From NCBI GenBank assembly GCA_025938035.1, contig JAICQE010000140.1, positions 1 through 12,544 on the forward strand: 12,544 nt of DNA, written 5' to 3'. The DNA comes from Vicinamibacteria bacterium (GTDB lineage Bacteria > Acidobacteriota > Vicinamibacteria > Vicinamibacterales > UBA2999). Shown here in pieces: positions 5,982 through 12,390 of this stretch. Position 1 is the first letter of the stretch, and the number at the start of each line of letters is the position of its first letter. The notes under the pieces were generated by a model. That model saw only the letters and a list, made by a program, of their open reading frames with translations. It had not been told where the DNA came from and ran no database searches. The position numbers and the translations under genes were made by a program.

Positions 5982-7316
5982 TCAGTGGATCGTCTTCGTC
6001 TTCCGATCCATGTAATCCATCAGCACGTACTGCCCCAGCGTATAGGGCGTCGTGAAGTACGCCTTGCCGCGGCAGATGGCGGCGACGCGGCGCACGAACG
6101 CCACCAGGTCGTGGTCGCGCGCCAGCATGAAGGTGTTGATCATGATGCCGGCCTTCTGGCACGCATTCACCTCCGTAAACGTCTCGGCGACGATGTACGG
6201 GTCGAGGCCGAAGGCGTTCTTGTAGATCTGGCCGTCAGCACGCGTGAGCGCCGACGGCTTGCCGTCGGTGATCATGACGATCTGCCGCATGTCCTTCTTC
6301 TGCCGTTCCAGGATGCGGCGGGCGACGCGCAGGCCTTCGCGGGTGTTCGTGTAATAGGGCCCGACACGCACGCGGCCGAGCTGCTTGAGCGGGATCTCCT
6401 CGGCGGAGTCGTGGAAGAGCACCGCGTGCAGCGAGTCGCCCGGATACTGCGTCCGGATCAGGTGCGACAGCGCAAGCGCGACCCGCTTCGCCGGGGTGAA
6501 GCGATCTTCGCCGTACAGGATCATGCTGTGGCTGCAATCCAGCATGATGACCGTGGCGCATGAGCTCTGGTACTCGCTCTGCGCGACCATCAGGTCCGAG
6601 TGCTCGATGGACAGGGACCAGGGATCGGGGATCGGGGATCGGGATGAGCCAGTGTTTTCCTGATCCCTGATCCCCAATCCCTGATCCCTGTCCCGATGCG
6701 TCCGTTGCACCGCATTCAGGATCGTTCCGCTCGGATCGATGTTCAGCGTATCGCCGAACTCGTACGGCTTCGGTGCCGCCACGGTCTCGATGCCGGTGCT
6801 GAGATGGCGCGTGTCGTGACGGCCGGCGCTGCTGCGGCCGATCGACCCGAGCAAATCGCGCAGGGCCCGGTAGCCGAGAAAGTCGAGGGCCTTGTCCGTC
6901 ACTTCGAAGCGGACCGGGCCCGCGTTCTCTCCGGGCCCGCCCATCGAGCCGCGCCGATGCTCGCGCTCGCCGGCCAAATCAGGGGCGCCGGTGACGAACC
7001 CCTGTTCCATCATGCGTTCGATGATCTGCTGAATGAGGTCTTCGAGCTGCTGTCGCGCCGCTTCCTGGTCCCCGTCGGCTGGCTCACCCAGGAGTTTCTG
7101 CAGCGCCTCATCCGACAGGACGCCGCCGCTGAACAGCGCCTCGAGAATCGCGTCGTGCAGCGCCTGCATCGTCCGGTCCTCGTCGCTGTCGAGCGGGTTG
7201 CCCCACGGGTTGCTGAACCCGCTGGTGAGCAGCAGGTCGGACAGCCTCGACACGAGGTCCTCGAGATCGATCTCGTCGAGCAGGTCGCCGGTGTACTTCG
7301 TGTAGCGGAATTTCAA
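5982..7316 (-). CDS. VWA-domain protein paired with a MoxR-type ATPase
   Basis: A 444-residue cytoplasmic protein. The N-terminal half is helical and acidic ([20 protein letters not shown], 11-30). The C-terminal half is a von Willebrand A domain with a complete metal site: DCSHS at 260-264, Thr325 in YTNTREG, and Asp351 in MITDGKPSA. Proteins of this type work with MoxR AAA+ ATPases (CoxE, NorD, CbbO and ViaA are analogues) and usually dock the ATPase onto a target metalloenzyme. Residues about 208-235 are encoded by an 81-base repeat hairpin (6614-6694), a low-complexity insertion before the VWA domain that keeps the frame. The start is a TTG at 7316 with AAGGTG just upstream; no ATG or GTG in frame fits better. 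The ATPase gene lies 60 bases upstream, and the molybdoenzyme gene starts 2 bases after the TGA stop. Confidence 0.88.
   Translation of the reverse strand: MKFRYTKYTGDLLDEIDLEDLVSRLSDLLLTSGFSNPWGNPLDSDEDRTMQALHDAILEALFSGGVLSDEALQKLLGEPADGDQEAARQQLEDLIQQIIERMMEQGFVTGAPDLAGEREHRRGSMGGPGENAGPVRFEVTDKALDFLGYRALRDLLGSIGRSSAGRHDTRHLSTGIETVAAPKPYEFGDTLNIDPSGTILNAVQRTHRDRDQGLGIRDQENTGSSRSPIPDPWSLSIEHSDLMVAQSEYQSSCATVIMLDCSHSMILYGEDRFTPAKRVALALSHLIRTQYPGDSLHAVLFHDSAEEIPLKQLGRVRVGPYYTNTREGLRVARRILERQKKDMRQIVMITDGKPSALTRADGQIYKNAFGLDPYIVAETFTEVNACQKAGIMINTFMLARDHDLVAFVRRVAAICRGKAYFTTPYTLGQYVLMDYMDRKTKTIH
6614..6694. repeat. Inverted pair of 7-base tandem arrays inside the VWA gene
   Basis: The left arm (6614-6647) has three copies of GGGATCG. 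The right arm (6661-6694) has four 7-base copies in the opposite sense (TGATCCC with one CAATCCC). The arms are complementary at about 30 of 34 positions and enclose a 13-base loop. The whole element is 81 bases, exactly 27 codons, and has no stop in the gene frame. CGATG occurs on both sides (6605-6609 and 6694-6698), possibly a target duplication but short enough to be chance. Confidence 0.85.
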
Positions 7317-7326
7317 CGTTCACCTT

Positions 7327-7350
7327 CTTCCGCCTGAAGGCGGAAGCTAC
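7327..7350 (-). repeat. REP-like palindrome with GTAG head, copy 2
   Basis: On the - strand this reads GTAG (7350-7347), CTTCCGCCT, loop TC, AGGCGGAAG (ending at 7327). It is identical over all 24 bases to the element at 1775-1798 and is in the opposite orientation. It lies between the ATPase and VWA genes, ending 11 bases before the TTG start of the VWA gene, so a stable stem would form just before that gene's ribosome site on the operon message. Confidence 0.85.
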
Positions 7351-7355
7351 GACCA

Positions 7356-7379
7356 CTACCAACTACCAACTACCAACTA
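7356..7379. repeat. 7-base tandem array at the stop codon of the ATPase gene
   Basis: Three perfect copies and a partial copy of CTACCAA on the + strand, which is TTGGTAG on the coding (-) strand. The TAG of the first unit is the stop codon of the ATPase gene (7379-7377). Each unit contains GTAG, and the array runs toward the GTAG-headed REP 5 bases further on. Confidence 0.85.
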
Positions 7380-8885
7380 GTTGTAGTACTTCTTCTTCCC
7401 CGCGGCCGTCGGCATCGGCGGCTCTTCCTTCAGCGTCACCTCGCGTGCCGGCCGTCGCGGACCGGGATCGCTCCCGTGGTAGCCGCGCTCTTCGCTGCGG
7501 CTGATCTTCTTCGTCGCGTACAAGCCCTCGAGGACGAAGTCGATGCCCGCGGCCAGCAGCGGCGGCGGGGCGTTCTTCGGAATGCCAGCAGCACGAGTCA
7601 GCTCCACCAGGCCCTGGACCTGTTGCGCGTGGGTCAGCACGTCGGCCGCGCTCATCGTGTCACCCAGCTGCAGGCTGCCGCCGAGGTCGAACCATTCGAT
7701 GACCTGGCGGGTTTCCAGGTGAGAGAGGTAGCCGTCCGCCACCGTGGCGACCGCGCTGCGGATGATGTCGCGCGCCACTGTTTCGGCGCCCTTGAGCTCG
7801 CCCTCGTATTCCATTTCGAACTTTCCGGTGATCGAGGGCAGCGCGGCATACACGTCGGTGACGCGCGCAACCGCGTGCGCTTCGTTCGACATCAGCGCCC
7901 GGCGTTCCGCGTTCGAGACCACGTTTTCCATCGCGGAGATCGGCAGCCGCTGGCTGACGCCGGAACGCTTGTCCACACGCCGATCCTGACGTGCCTGGAA
8001 CGCGATCTCCTCGACGACTTCGGCAACGAACGACGGAATCTCGGTGCGCAGCCCGTCGCCGCGCGTCAGCCACGCTTCCTGCGCCGTGATCGCCATCGCG
8101 TCCGCGCGCGCGATGGGATAGTGCGTCCGGATTTCCGAACCGATGCGGTCCTTGAGCGGCGTGATGATCTTGCCTCGCGCCGTGTAGTCCTCGGGATTGG
8201 CGGTAAACGCCATCATCACGTCGAGCGGCAGACGCACCGGATAGCCCTTTATCTGGACGTCGCCTTCCTGCAGGATGTTGAACAGGCCGACCTGAATCTT
8301 GCCGGCGAGATCCGGCAGCTCGTTGATGGCGAAGATGCCCCGGTTCGCCCGCGGCAGCAGACCGTAGTGCATGGTCAGTTCGCTGGAGAGCTGCAGGCCG
8401 GACTTTGCCGCCTTGATCGGGTCGATGTCGCCGACCATGTCGGCGATCGTGACATCCGGAGTGGCGAGCTTTTCCACGTACCGGGCATCGCGAGGCAGCC
8501 AGGCAATCGGCGTGGCGTCGCCCTCCGCCGCGAGCCGGGCACGGCACGAGGCGCAGATGGGGTTCAACGGATCGTCGTTAATCTCACAGCCGGGCATGAC
8601 CGGGATGCTGTCGTCCAGCAGCGTCACCAGCGCGCGCAGCAGGCGCGTCTTGGCCTGCCCGCGGAGGCCGAGCAGGATGAAGTTGTGGCGGGAGAGCAGG
8701 GCGTTGACGAGCTGCGGGACGACCGTATCGTCGTAGCCGATGATGCCGGCGAAGAGCGGGCCGCCCGCGCGCAACCTCGCAATGAGATTCTCGCGGACTT
8801 CTTCGTGAACGGAGCGGTGCGGCACGCTGCCGGCCTTGACGGCGCGACGCAGCTCGCCAAAAGAGGAAACCTCGGCTCGGACCAT
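7377..8885 (-). CDS. MoxR/Mg-chelatase-type AAA+ ATPase with a cysteine insertion
   Basis: A 502-residue AAA+ ATPase. Walker A is GLRGQAKT (73-80), the Walker B equivalent is GIFAINEL (183-190) with Asn-Glu in place of the usual Asp-Glu, and the sensor-1 Asn230 is in [13 protein letters not shown]. An insertion after the Walker A helix carries Cys100, Cys111 and Cys114 (CASC), a possible Zn or Fe-S site. Family members are often labelled 'sigma-54-interacting' or 'magnesium chelatase'; I see no DNA-binding domain or receiver domain, so a transcription factor is unlikely. The Asp/Lys-rich C-terminal tail ends in KKKYYN. It opens an operon with the VWA protein, the molybdoenzyme and the LON protein. 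ATG 8885 has no ribosome site, and a TAGAAT box lies 5 bases before it, so the message may be leaderless. Role inferred: ATP-driven remodelling of a target with the VWA partner. Confidence 0.88.
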   Translation of the reverse strand: MVRAEVSSFGELRRAVKAGSVPHRSVHEEVRENLIARLRAGGPLFAGIIGYDDTVVPQLVNALLSRHNFILLGLRGQAKTRLLRALVTLLDDSIPVMPGCEINDDPLNPICASCRARLAAEGDATPIAWLPRDARYVEKLATPDVTIADMVGDIDPIKAAKSGLQLSSELTMHYGLLPRANRGIFAINELPDLAGKIQVGLFNILQEGDVQIKGYPVRLPLDVMMAFTANPEDYTARGKIITPLKDRIGSEIRTHYPIARADAMAITAQEAWLTRGDGLRTEIPSFVAEVVEEIAFQARQDRRVDKRSGVSQRLPISAMENVVSNAERRALMSNEAHAVARVTDVYAALPSITGKFEMEYEGELKGAETVARDIIRSAVATVADGYLSHLETRQVIEWFDLGGSLQLGDTMSAADVLTHAQQVQGLVELTRAAGIPKNAPPPLLAAGIDFVLEGLYATKKISRSEERGYHGSDPGPRRPAREVTLKEEPPMPTAAGKKKYYN

Positions 8886-8890
8886 ACGCG

Positions 8891-8896
8891 ATTCTA
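8891..8896 (-). promoter_or_regulatory. Possible -10 box (TAGAAT) of the ATPase operon
   Basis: TAGAAT on the - strand matches the sigma-70 consensus TATAAT at five of six bases and ends 5 bases before the ATG. A transcript starting at the usual distance would begin at or next to the A of the ATG. No convincing -35 box is seen, because the upstream sequence is repeat array. Confidence 0.2.
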
Positions 8897-8899
8897 CAT

Positions 8900-9037
8900 G
8901 GGTTGCCTGGGTGGCCTGGGTGGCCTGAGTAGCCTGGGTGCCTCGGTGACTGAGTTGCCTGGGTAGTTAGATGACCTGTACAACCTAAGCGATGCAGACA
9001 CAGGCGACCCAGGCCACCTAGGCCACCCAGGCAACCC
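8900..9037. repeat. Mirror-image 9-base tandem array filling a divergent intergenic region
   Basis: The left half is built of CCTGGGTGG-like 9-base units and the right half carries the same units on the opposite strand. The outer 35 bases of each end (8900-8934 and 9003-9037) pair at 32 of 35 positions; pairing decays toward the centre near 8968, where units are more diverged. The array takes up almost the whole gap between two divergent genes and stops 1 base before the ATG at 9039, leaving little room for normal promoters. Confidence 0.9.
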
Positions 9038-9038
9038 G

Positions 9039-9851
9039 ATGTCCTTTCTTTCGCACACCCATCCGCTCGTGTTCGCGCATCGCGGCGGATGCGCGCTCGG
9101 GCCGGAAAACACGATTGCCGCGTTCGATCTTGGCCGTGCTGCGGGAGCCGATGGACTCGAGCTCGACGTCCACCTGTCATCCGATGGCGTCATCGTCGTC
9201 TGTCACGACGACCTGCTCGATCGGACGACGAATTCGAACGGACCAATCCAGGCCTGCACCGCGGCTGACCTGGCACGTGTAGACGCCGGACACCGGTACG
9301 CTGACGGTGCCGGCGGATTCCCGTTCCGTGGTCTTGGCATCGGCATTCCAACACTGCGCGATGTCCTGGCCCGCTACCGCGACATGCTCATCATCATCGA
9401 GATGAAGGAGGACAGCGTGGAGATGGGGCGGGCCGTTGCCGCCGAGGTCCGCGCGGCGGATGCGGTTGAACGCGTCTGCGCCGCCGGGTACGGCCAACGG
9501 TCGCTCGATGCCGCCCGCGCCGCGCTTCCGGATATGGCGACGAGTGCCAGCCGTCCGGAAGCACAGTGGGCCGTCTACCGTTCGATGGCCGGCGTGCCGG
9601 TGCGCCGTGCTCCATACGACGCATTTCAGGTTCCGGAGACAGCCGGGTGGATCAGAATCATCTCGCCGCGATTCATTCGCCACGTGCACGGCGCCGGCAG
9701 GCGCCTGCAGGCATGGACCATTGACGAGGACGCGGATATGCGGCGGCTCCTCGGTTGGGGAATCGATGGGTTGATCAGCAACCGTCCCGATCTCGCCGTT
9801 CGCGTTCGGGATGCCTTTGTCCGTGGAGTCCGGGTTCAGCCGGATTTGTGA
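9039..9851 (+). CDS. Glycerophosphodiester phosphodiesterase (GDPD)
   Basis: A 270-residue TIM-barrel enzyme that hydrolyses glycerophosphodiesters to glycerol 3-phosphate and an alcohol, used in phospholipid turnover. The catalytic and metal residues are visible: HRGG (14-17) with PENT (22-25), ELDV (41-44; Glu41 and Asp43), HDD (56-58) and IIEMKE (about 118-123). The barrel closes with QAWTIDEDADMRRLLGWGIDGLISNRPD near the C-terminus (key parts WTI, GWGIDGLISNRPD). No signal peptide, so a cytoplasmic UgpQ-type enzyme is more likely than a periplasmic GlpQ. ATG 9039 is required because the HRGG motif begins at residue 14; no ribosome site is seen, the preceding bases being repeat array. The next gene starts 2 bases after the stop. 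Confidence 0.9.
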   Translation: MSFLSHTHPLVFAHRGGCALGPENTIAAFDLGRAAGADGLELDVHLSSDGVIVVCHDDLLDRTTNSNGPIQACTAADLARVDAGHRYADGAGGFPFRGLGIGIPTLRDVLARYRDMLIIIEMKEDSVEMGRAVAAEVRAADAVERVCAAGYGQRSLDAARAALPDMATSASRPEAQWAVYRSMAGVPVRRAPYDAFQVPETAGWIRIISPRFIRHVHGAGRRLQAWTIDEDADMRRLLGWGIDGLISNRPDLAVRVRDAFVRGVRVQPDL

Positions 9852-9853
9852 AC

Positions 9854-10597
9854 ATGACTCGAACCGTCGTCGCTTTCGCCCTGTTCATCGAAGTGGGTTC
9901 TGCGATTGTCCTCGCGCGGCAGGCTCCGGCCGAAGCCTCGGCATTCGTGAATCGCCTGGCGCAGGCGATGTCGCGCCGCGATCGCGCGGCCGTCGCGGAC
10001 ATGGTGCGGTATCCGTTTTCAGCGTCCGTCGGCGGCGTCGGGGTGCCGATCGCCAACCGCGGTCAACTGATCACCCTCTACGACGGCCTGTTCACGGCTG
10101 AACTTCGCTGCCTTGTCGAGGAAAGCGCCGCCAAGGGGGCCGGTGCGCTTCGCCTGGGAGGTGGTGGGATCACCTTCGCCGGCGGCAGCATTCGCGCGGA
10201 CCAGGTCGATGGCACTTTGAAGATCACGCGGCTGAGCGTGCCGCCTGCGACCGGCATCTCTGCACCGGCGCAACCGCCACCCCGCCGCGTCACTATGCGC
10301 CGCGGCGACGTCCAGTACGCCGGCCGTCTCTATGGAGACGGCGTCGACTCCTACATCGTTGCCGCGCGGCGCGGCGACGTTCTGCAGGCGCGCATCGAGC
10401 AGTTTGCCGGCCGCAACGCCTTTGTCCGCGTGGTTGAAGGGAAGACTGGCAAGCCGCTGGATCGGGCGGGCTCGAACGCACCGCGGTTCACGAGCGTGAC
10501 CATTCAGGAGGCGGGTGAGTATCGGGTGGAAGTTGTCCGGCTCGCGCCGTACTGCCTGCCGTCGTTCACCTACCTGCTGACAGTCACCATCAAGTGA
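9854..10597 (+). CDS. Exported NTF2-like protein with a C-terminal beta-sandwich domain
   Basis: A 247-residue protein starting at an ATG 2 bases after the phosphodiesterase stop, so the two are probably translated together. The N-terminus is a Sec signal (about 1-23, near VLA/RQ). Residues about 26-125 resemble NTF2/SnoaL-like domains: AFVNRLAQAMSRRDRAAVADMV helix, then YPFSASVGGVG and RGQLITLYDGLF. A Pro-rich linker (about 133-143) leads to a beta-rich domain (about 150-247) with YAGRLYGDGVDSYIVAARRGD, a later AGEYRVEVVRL strand and a final FTYLLTVTIK strand, similar to pre-peptidase C-terminal or PliG lysozyme-inhibitor-like domains. No enzyme active site can be named. An upstream start at 9755 is inside the phosphodiesterase gene and lacks the signal peptide at its N-terminus. 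Confidence 0.75.
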   Translation: MTRTVVAFALFIEVGSAIVLARQAPAEASAFVNRLAQAMSRRDRAAVADMVRYPFSASVGGVGVPIANRGQLITLYDGLFTAELRCLVEESAAKGAGALRLGGGGITFAGGSIRADQVDGTLKITRLSVPPATGISAPAQPPPRRVTMRRGDVQYAGRLYGDGVDSYIVAARRGDVLQARIEQFAGRNAFVRVVEGKTGKPLDRAGSNAPRFTSVTIQEAGEYRVEVVRLAPYCLPSFTYLLTVTIK

Positions 10598-10605
10598 ACA
10601 CGAGT

Positions 10606-10623
10606 GTCCCCCTTCAGGCGGAC
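10606..10623. repeat. Degenerate REP-like palindrome between convergent genes
   Basis: GTCCCCCT (10606-10613), loop TC, AGGCGGAC (10616-10623), complementary except for one C-C mismatch. The core CCTTCAGGCGGA is shared with the 24-base REP copies, but no GTAG or GTGG stands before it. It occupies the 44-base gap between two convergent genes. Confidence 0.6.
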
Positions 10624-10641
10624 CGACGTTCGCGATCTTCG

Positions 10642-11454
10642 TCAATCCTCCGCCGGTCGGCGTATCTCGTCGATGGCGACAACAGGAATCGGCGCGCGGC
10701 CAGCGTCGAGTTTGAGGCCCAGCTGCTCCGTCAGCGCTGCGAAGATCGAGGGGCGGTCGGTCGCGGAGCCAACGCTGTCCGACGCCAGGTCCGGCGCGAA
10801 CTCCAGGTCCAGGTCCCAGTTGCCCTCCAGGCCGGAACGGTTCACGATTACGCGCCCGACGAGGTTTGAGAGAACCCGAACGAACGCGTCAACAGGAAAG
10901 CCACTCATGCTGATGACTCCGGGCCGTTGCGTCAGCCCGCACCGGCTGATCGCCGCCGCTGGTGCCGGCTGGCCGGGTGTGCCGGGCGCCGGTCCTCGCA
11001 GCGTGCAATCCACCTGCGCCGGTTTCATGCGGTTCCCAAGTGCGCCATCGGCGCGCGATCGGACGAGCAGGTAGACCGGGAGTTCGCGCGTTTCCTCGTG
11101 TGTCTTGAGCTCGAAACGATCAGTGGCAATCTCGCGTGCAATCGGCCCGACGGTGTCGATGTTCACCTTGCCACCATCGCGCAGTTTGACCAGCACGTCG
11201 TACATGTCGGACCGGGCCCAGCCCGGCGCATTGACCACCTGATCCAGCTGGACCCGAAACGCGACGGCCACCAGGCGCTCCGCCGTCAACCGGAGCCGCA
11301 ACCGGCCTCCTGGTTCAGGAGCAATCATCCATTGCACGTTTTCGGCGGGAGGATGGCGTCTGACTGACGCCACTTCGACCAGCCCCTGCTGCGCGAGCGG
11401 CTGTGCACGCGGGAGTCCGGCGAGGACGACAATGACTGCGAGACCCCGTACCAT
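10642..11454 (-). CDS. TIGR03435 family protein (exported, function unknown)
   Basis: A 270-residue protein of the TIGR03435 family, which is abundant in soil acidobacteria and of unknown function. After a signal peptide (about 1-22, near PLAQ/Q) it has the family order: VEVASVRRHP (about 25-34), a region with PGWARSDMYDVLVK, then AREIATDRFELKTHEETRELPVYLLV (key parts DRFEL, HEETRELPVY), a Cys pair around DCTLRG and RCGL, VGRVIVNRSGLEGNWDLDLEF, PSIFAALTEQLGLKL and the closing IDEIRRPAED. The start at 11454 is fixed by a strong AAGGAGG 8 bases before it; an upstream in-frame TTG (11475) lies beyond that site and is rejected. It follows the exported protein gene by 66 bases on the same strand and is probably in its operon. 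Confidence 0.9.
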   Translation of the reverse strand: MVRGLAVIVVLAGLPRAQPLAQQGLVEVASVRRHPPAENVQWMIAPEPGGRLRLRLTAERLVAVAFRVQLDQVVNAPGWARSDMYDVLVKLRDGGKVNIDTVGPIAREIATDRFELKTHEETRELPVYLLVRSRADGALGNRMKPAQVDCTLRGPAPGTPGQPAPAAAISRCGLTQRPGVISMSGFPVDAFVRVLSNLVGRVIVNRSGLEGNWDLDLEFAPDLASDSVGSATDRPSIFAALTEQLGLKLDAGRAPIPVVAIDEIRRPAED

Positions 11455-11462
11455 CACGCACG

Positions 11463-11469
11463 CCTCCTT
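11463..11469 (-). promoter_or_regulatory. Ribosome binding site that fixes the TIGR03435 gene start
   Basis: AAGGAGG on the - strand, 8 bases before ATG 11454. It is a near-perfect Shine-Dalgarno sequence and would be inside the coding region if the TTG at 11475 were used. Confidence 0.8.
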
Positions 11470-11520
11470 CGGCAACGCGCCAGTTGCTTGGACGGAGGAT
11501 CAGGGCGGAGGGTTGGCGCG

Positions 11521-12390
11521 TCAGTCGCTGGTCATCGACAGTGTGACCGTTCCGCGCATGGTCATACCCGGCGACGCGGCCCCGGCCGCCTTCATCTTGC
11601 CGTTGACACTGCTCGTCACGATGTTCGATCGCAGAATGCCCGTGTCGAGGTTGATGACGTACGTACCCTCGCCCCTGAGGTCCAAGTCGAATGCCGTCTT
11701 GCCCTGTCCGTCGGGGGACCCGGAATCGCTGGCGATTCCTCCCGCGGTCGTTGACGTGAATGTGGCAGACCGCCCCCGTGCGTCCTTGTCGACCGAAACC
11801 AGCGTCAACCGGGTCTCTCCCGTCAGTTTCATTGCAGCAGCGCCGGGCACCGGCAGCGGCAGCGTGAAATCCATCGGTGCGGTGGTCGTCTCGCCGACGG
11901 CAAGCGCTGCCGCGGGCAGATCGCCAAGCATCGATCCCATCAACTGCCTGAACATGTCCTCGGGGAGGCCGTCCGGCATCCCCTGAACGCGGACGATGTC
12001 CCCCATCTGGTTGTACGTGAAGACGACGGTCTTGCCAGTGAGCGGGTTGTTGAAGTCCGCGGGCATGGTCTGGCCGTTTATCGACATCTCGATGTGGAAC
12101 TGGTCATAGGTGATTCCCGCATCGAGCGTGCCGTCCGGTTTCACGGCTCCCGTCTTCTGAGTCATCGCCGCCATCATTCGCATCGCCATCTTCATGGCCA
12201 TGACGCCCGGCGGCGCGGCCGCTCCGTCGATGGAGATATCGATATCCGCTTCCTGCGCCAACGTCATACGTACCGTCTGTCCCGGGCGCGGAGCCATGCG
12301 AATACTGACTTTCTCGGACTGCGCGATAACGGCTGGCGGCCCAGCAAGGAAGGCGATCGCGACGACGAAAATCCTGGTGACGCGTTTCAC
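11521..12390 (-). CDS. Exported protein of unknown function (DUF6263-like)
   Basis: A 289-residue protein with a Sec signal peptide (cleavage near VIA/QS at 23). The mature part is rich in Thr, Met and Gly and appears all-beta: it opens with [17 protein letters not shown], contains a Met-rich helix-like stretch (about 64-76) and ends with strands alternating Thr/Ser and hydrophobics ([14 protein letters not shown]). The pattern resembles the loosely defined DUF6263-type exported proteins; no catalytic residues are visible and the assignment is weak. It starts at GTG 12390, with GAGGAAG (12396-12402) 5 bases upstream, and overlaps the stop of the uracil-DNA glycosylase gene by 4 bases (GTGA), so the two are coupled. 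The TIGR03435 gene follows 66 bases later. Confidence 0.75.
   Translation of the reverse strand: MKRVTRIFVVAIAFLAGPPAVIAQSEKVSIRMAPRPGQTVRMTLAQEADIDISIDGAAAPPGVMAMKMAMRMMAAMTQKTGAVKPDGTLDAGITYDQFHIEMSINGQTMPADFNNPLTGKTVVFTYNQMGDIVRVQGMPDGLPEDMFRQLMGSMLGDLPAAALAVGETTTAPMDFTLPLPVPGAAAMKLTGETRLTLVSVDKDARGRSATFTSTTAGGIASDSGSPDGQGKTAFDLDLRGEGTYVINLDTGILRSNIVTSSVNGKMKAAGAASPGMTMRGTVTLSMTSD

Noticed and set aside
5980..6162. N-terminal extension of the molybdoenzyme to a start at 6162
   Set aside because: The added residues lie inside the VWA coding region and are low-quality sequence; the Tat signal begins right after GTG 5979, which follows the VWA stop by 2 bases.
7377..8885. Sigma-54 enhancer-binding transcription factor
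   Set aside because: No helix-turn-helix, receiver domain or GAFTGA motif is seen, and the VWA partner points to the MoxR class.
7476..8966. Long + strand open frame of 496 codons opposite the AAA+ gene
   Set aside because: It is the antisense shadow of the ATPase gene, whose Walker motifs are unmistakable; the composition is Arg/Asp-rich and no family is recognised.
8900..9037. CRISPR array
   Set aside because: The units are 9 bases, contiguous, without spacers, and they switch strand at the centre; there are no cas genes nearby.
9755..9853. Upstream start at 9755 for the NTF2-like protein
   Set aside because: It overlaps the phosphodiesterase gene by about 100 bases and would bury the signal peptide; ATG 9854 fits better.
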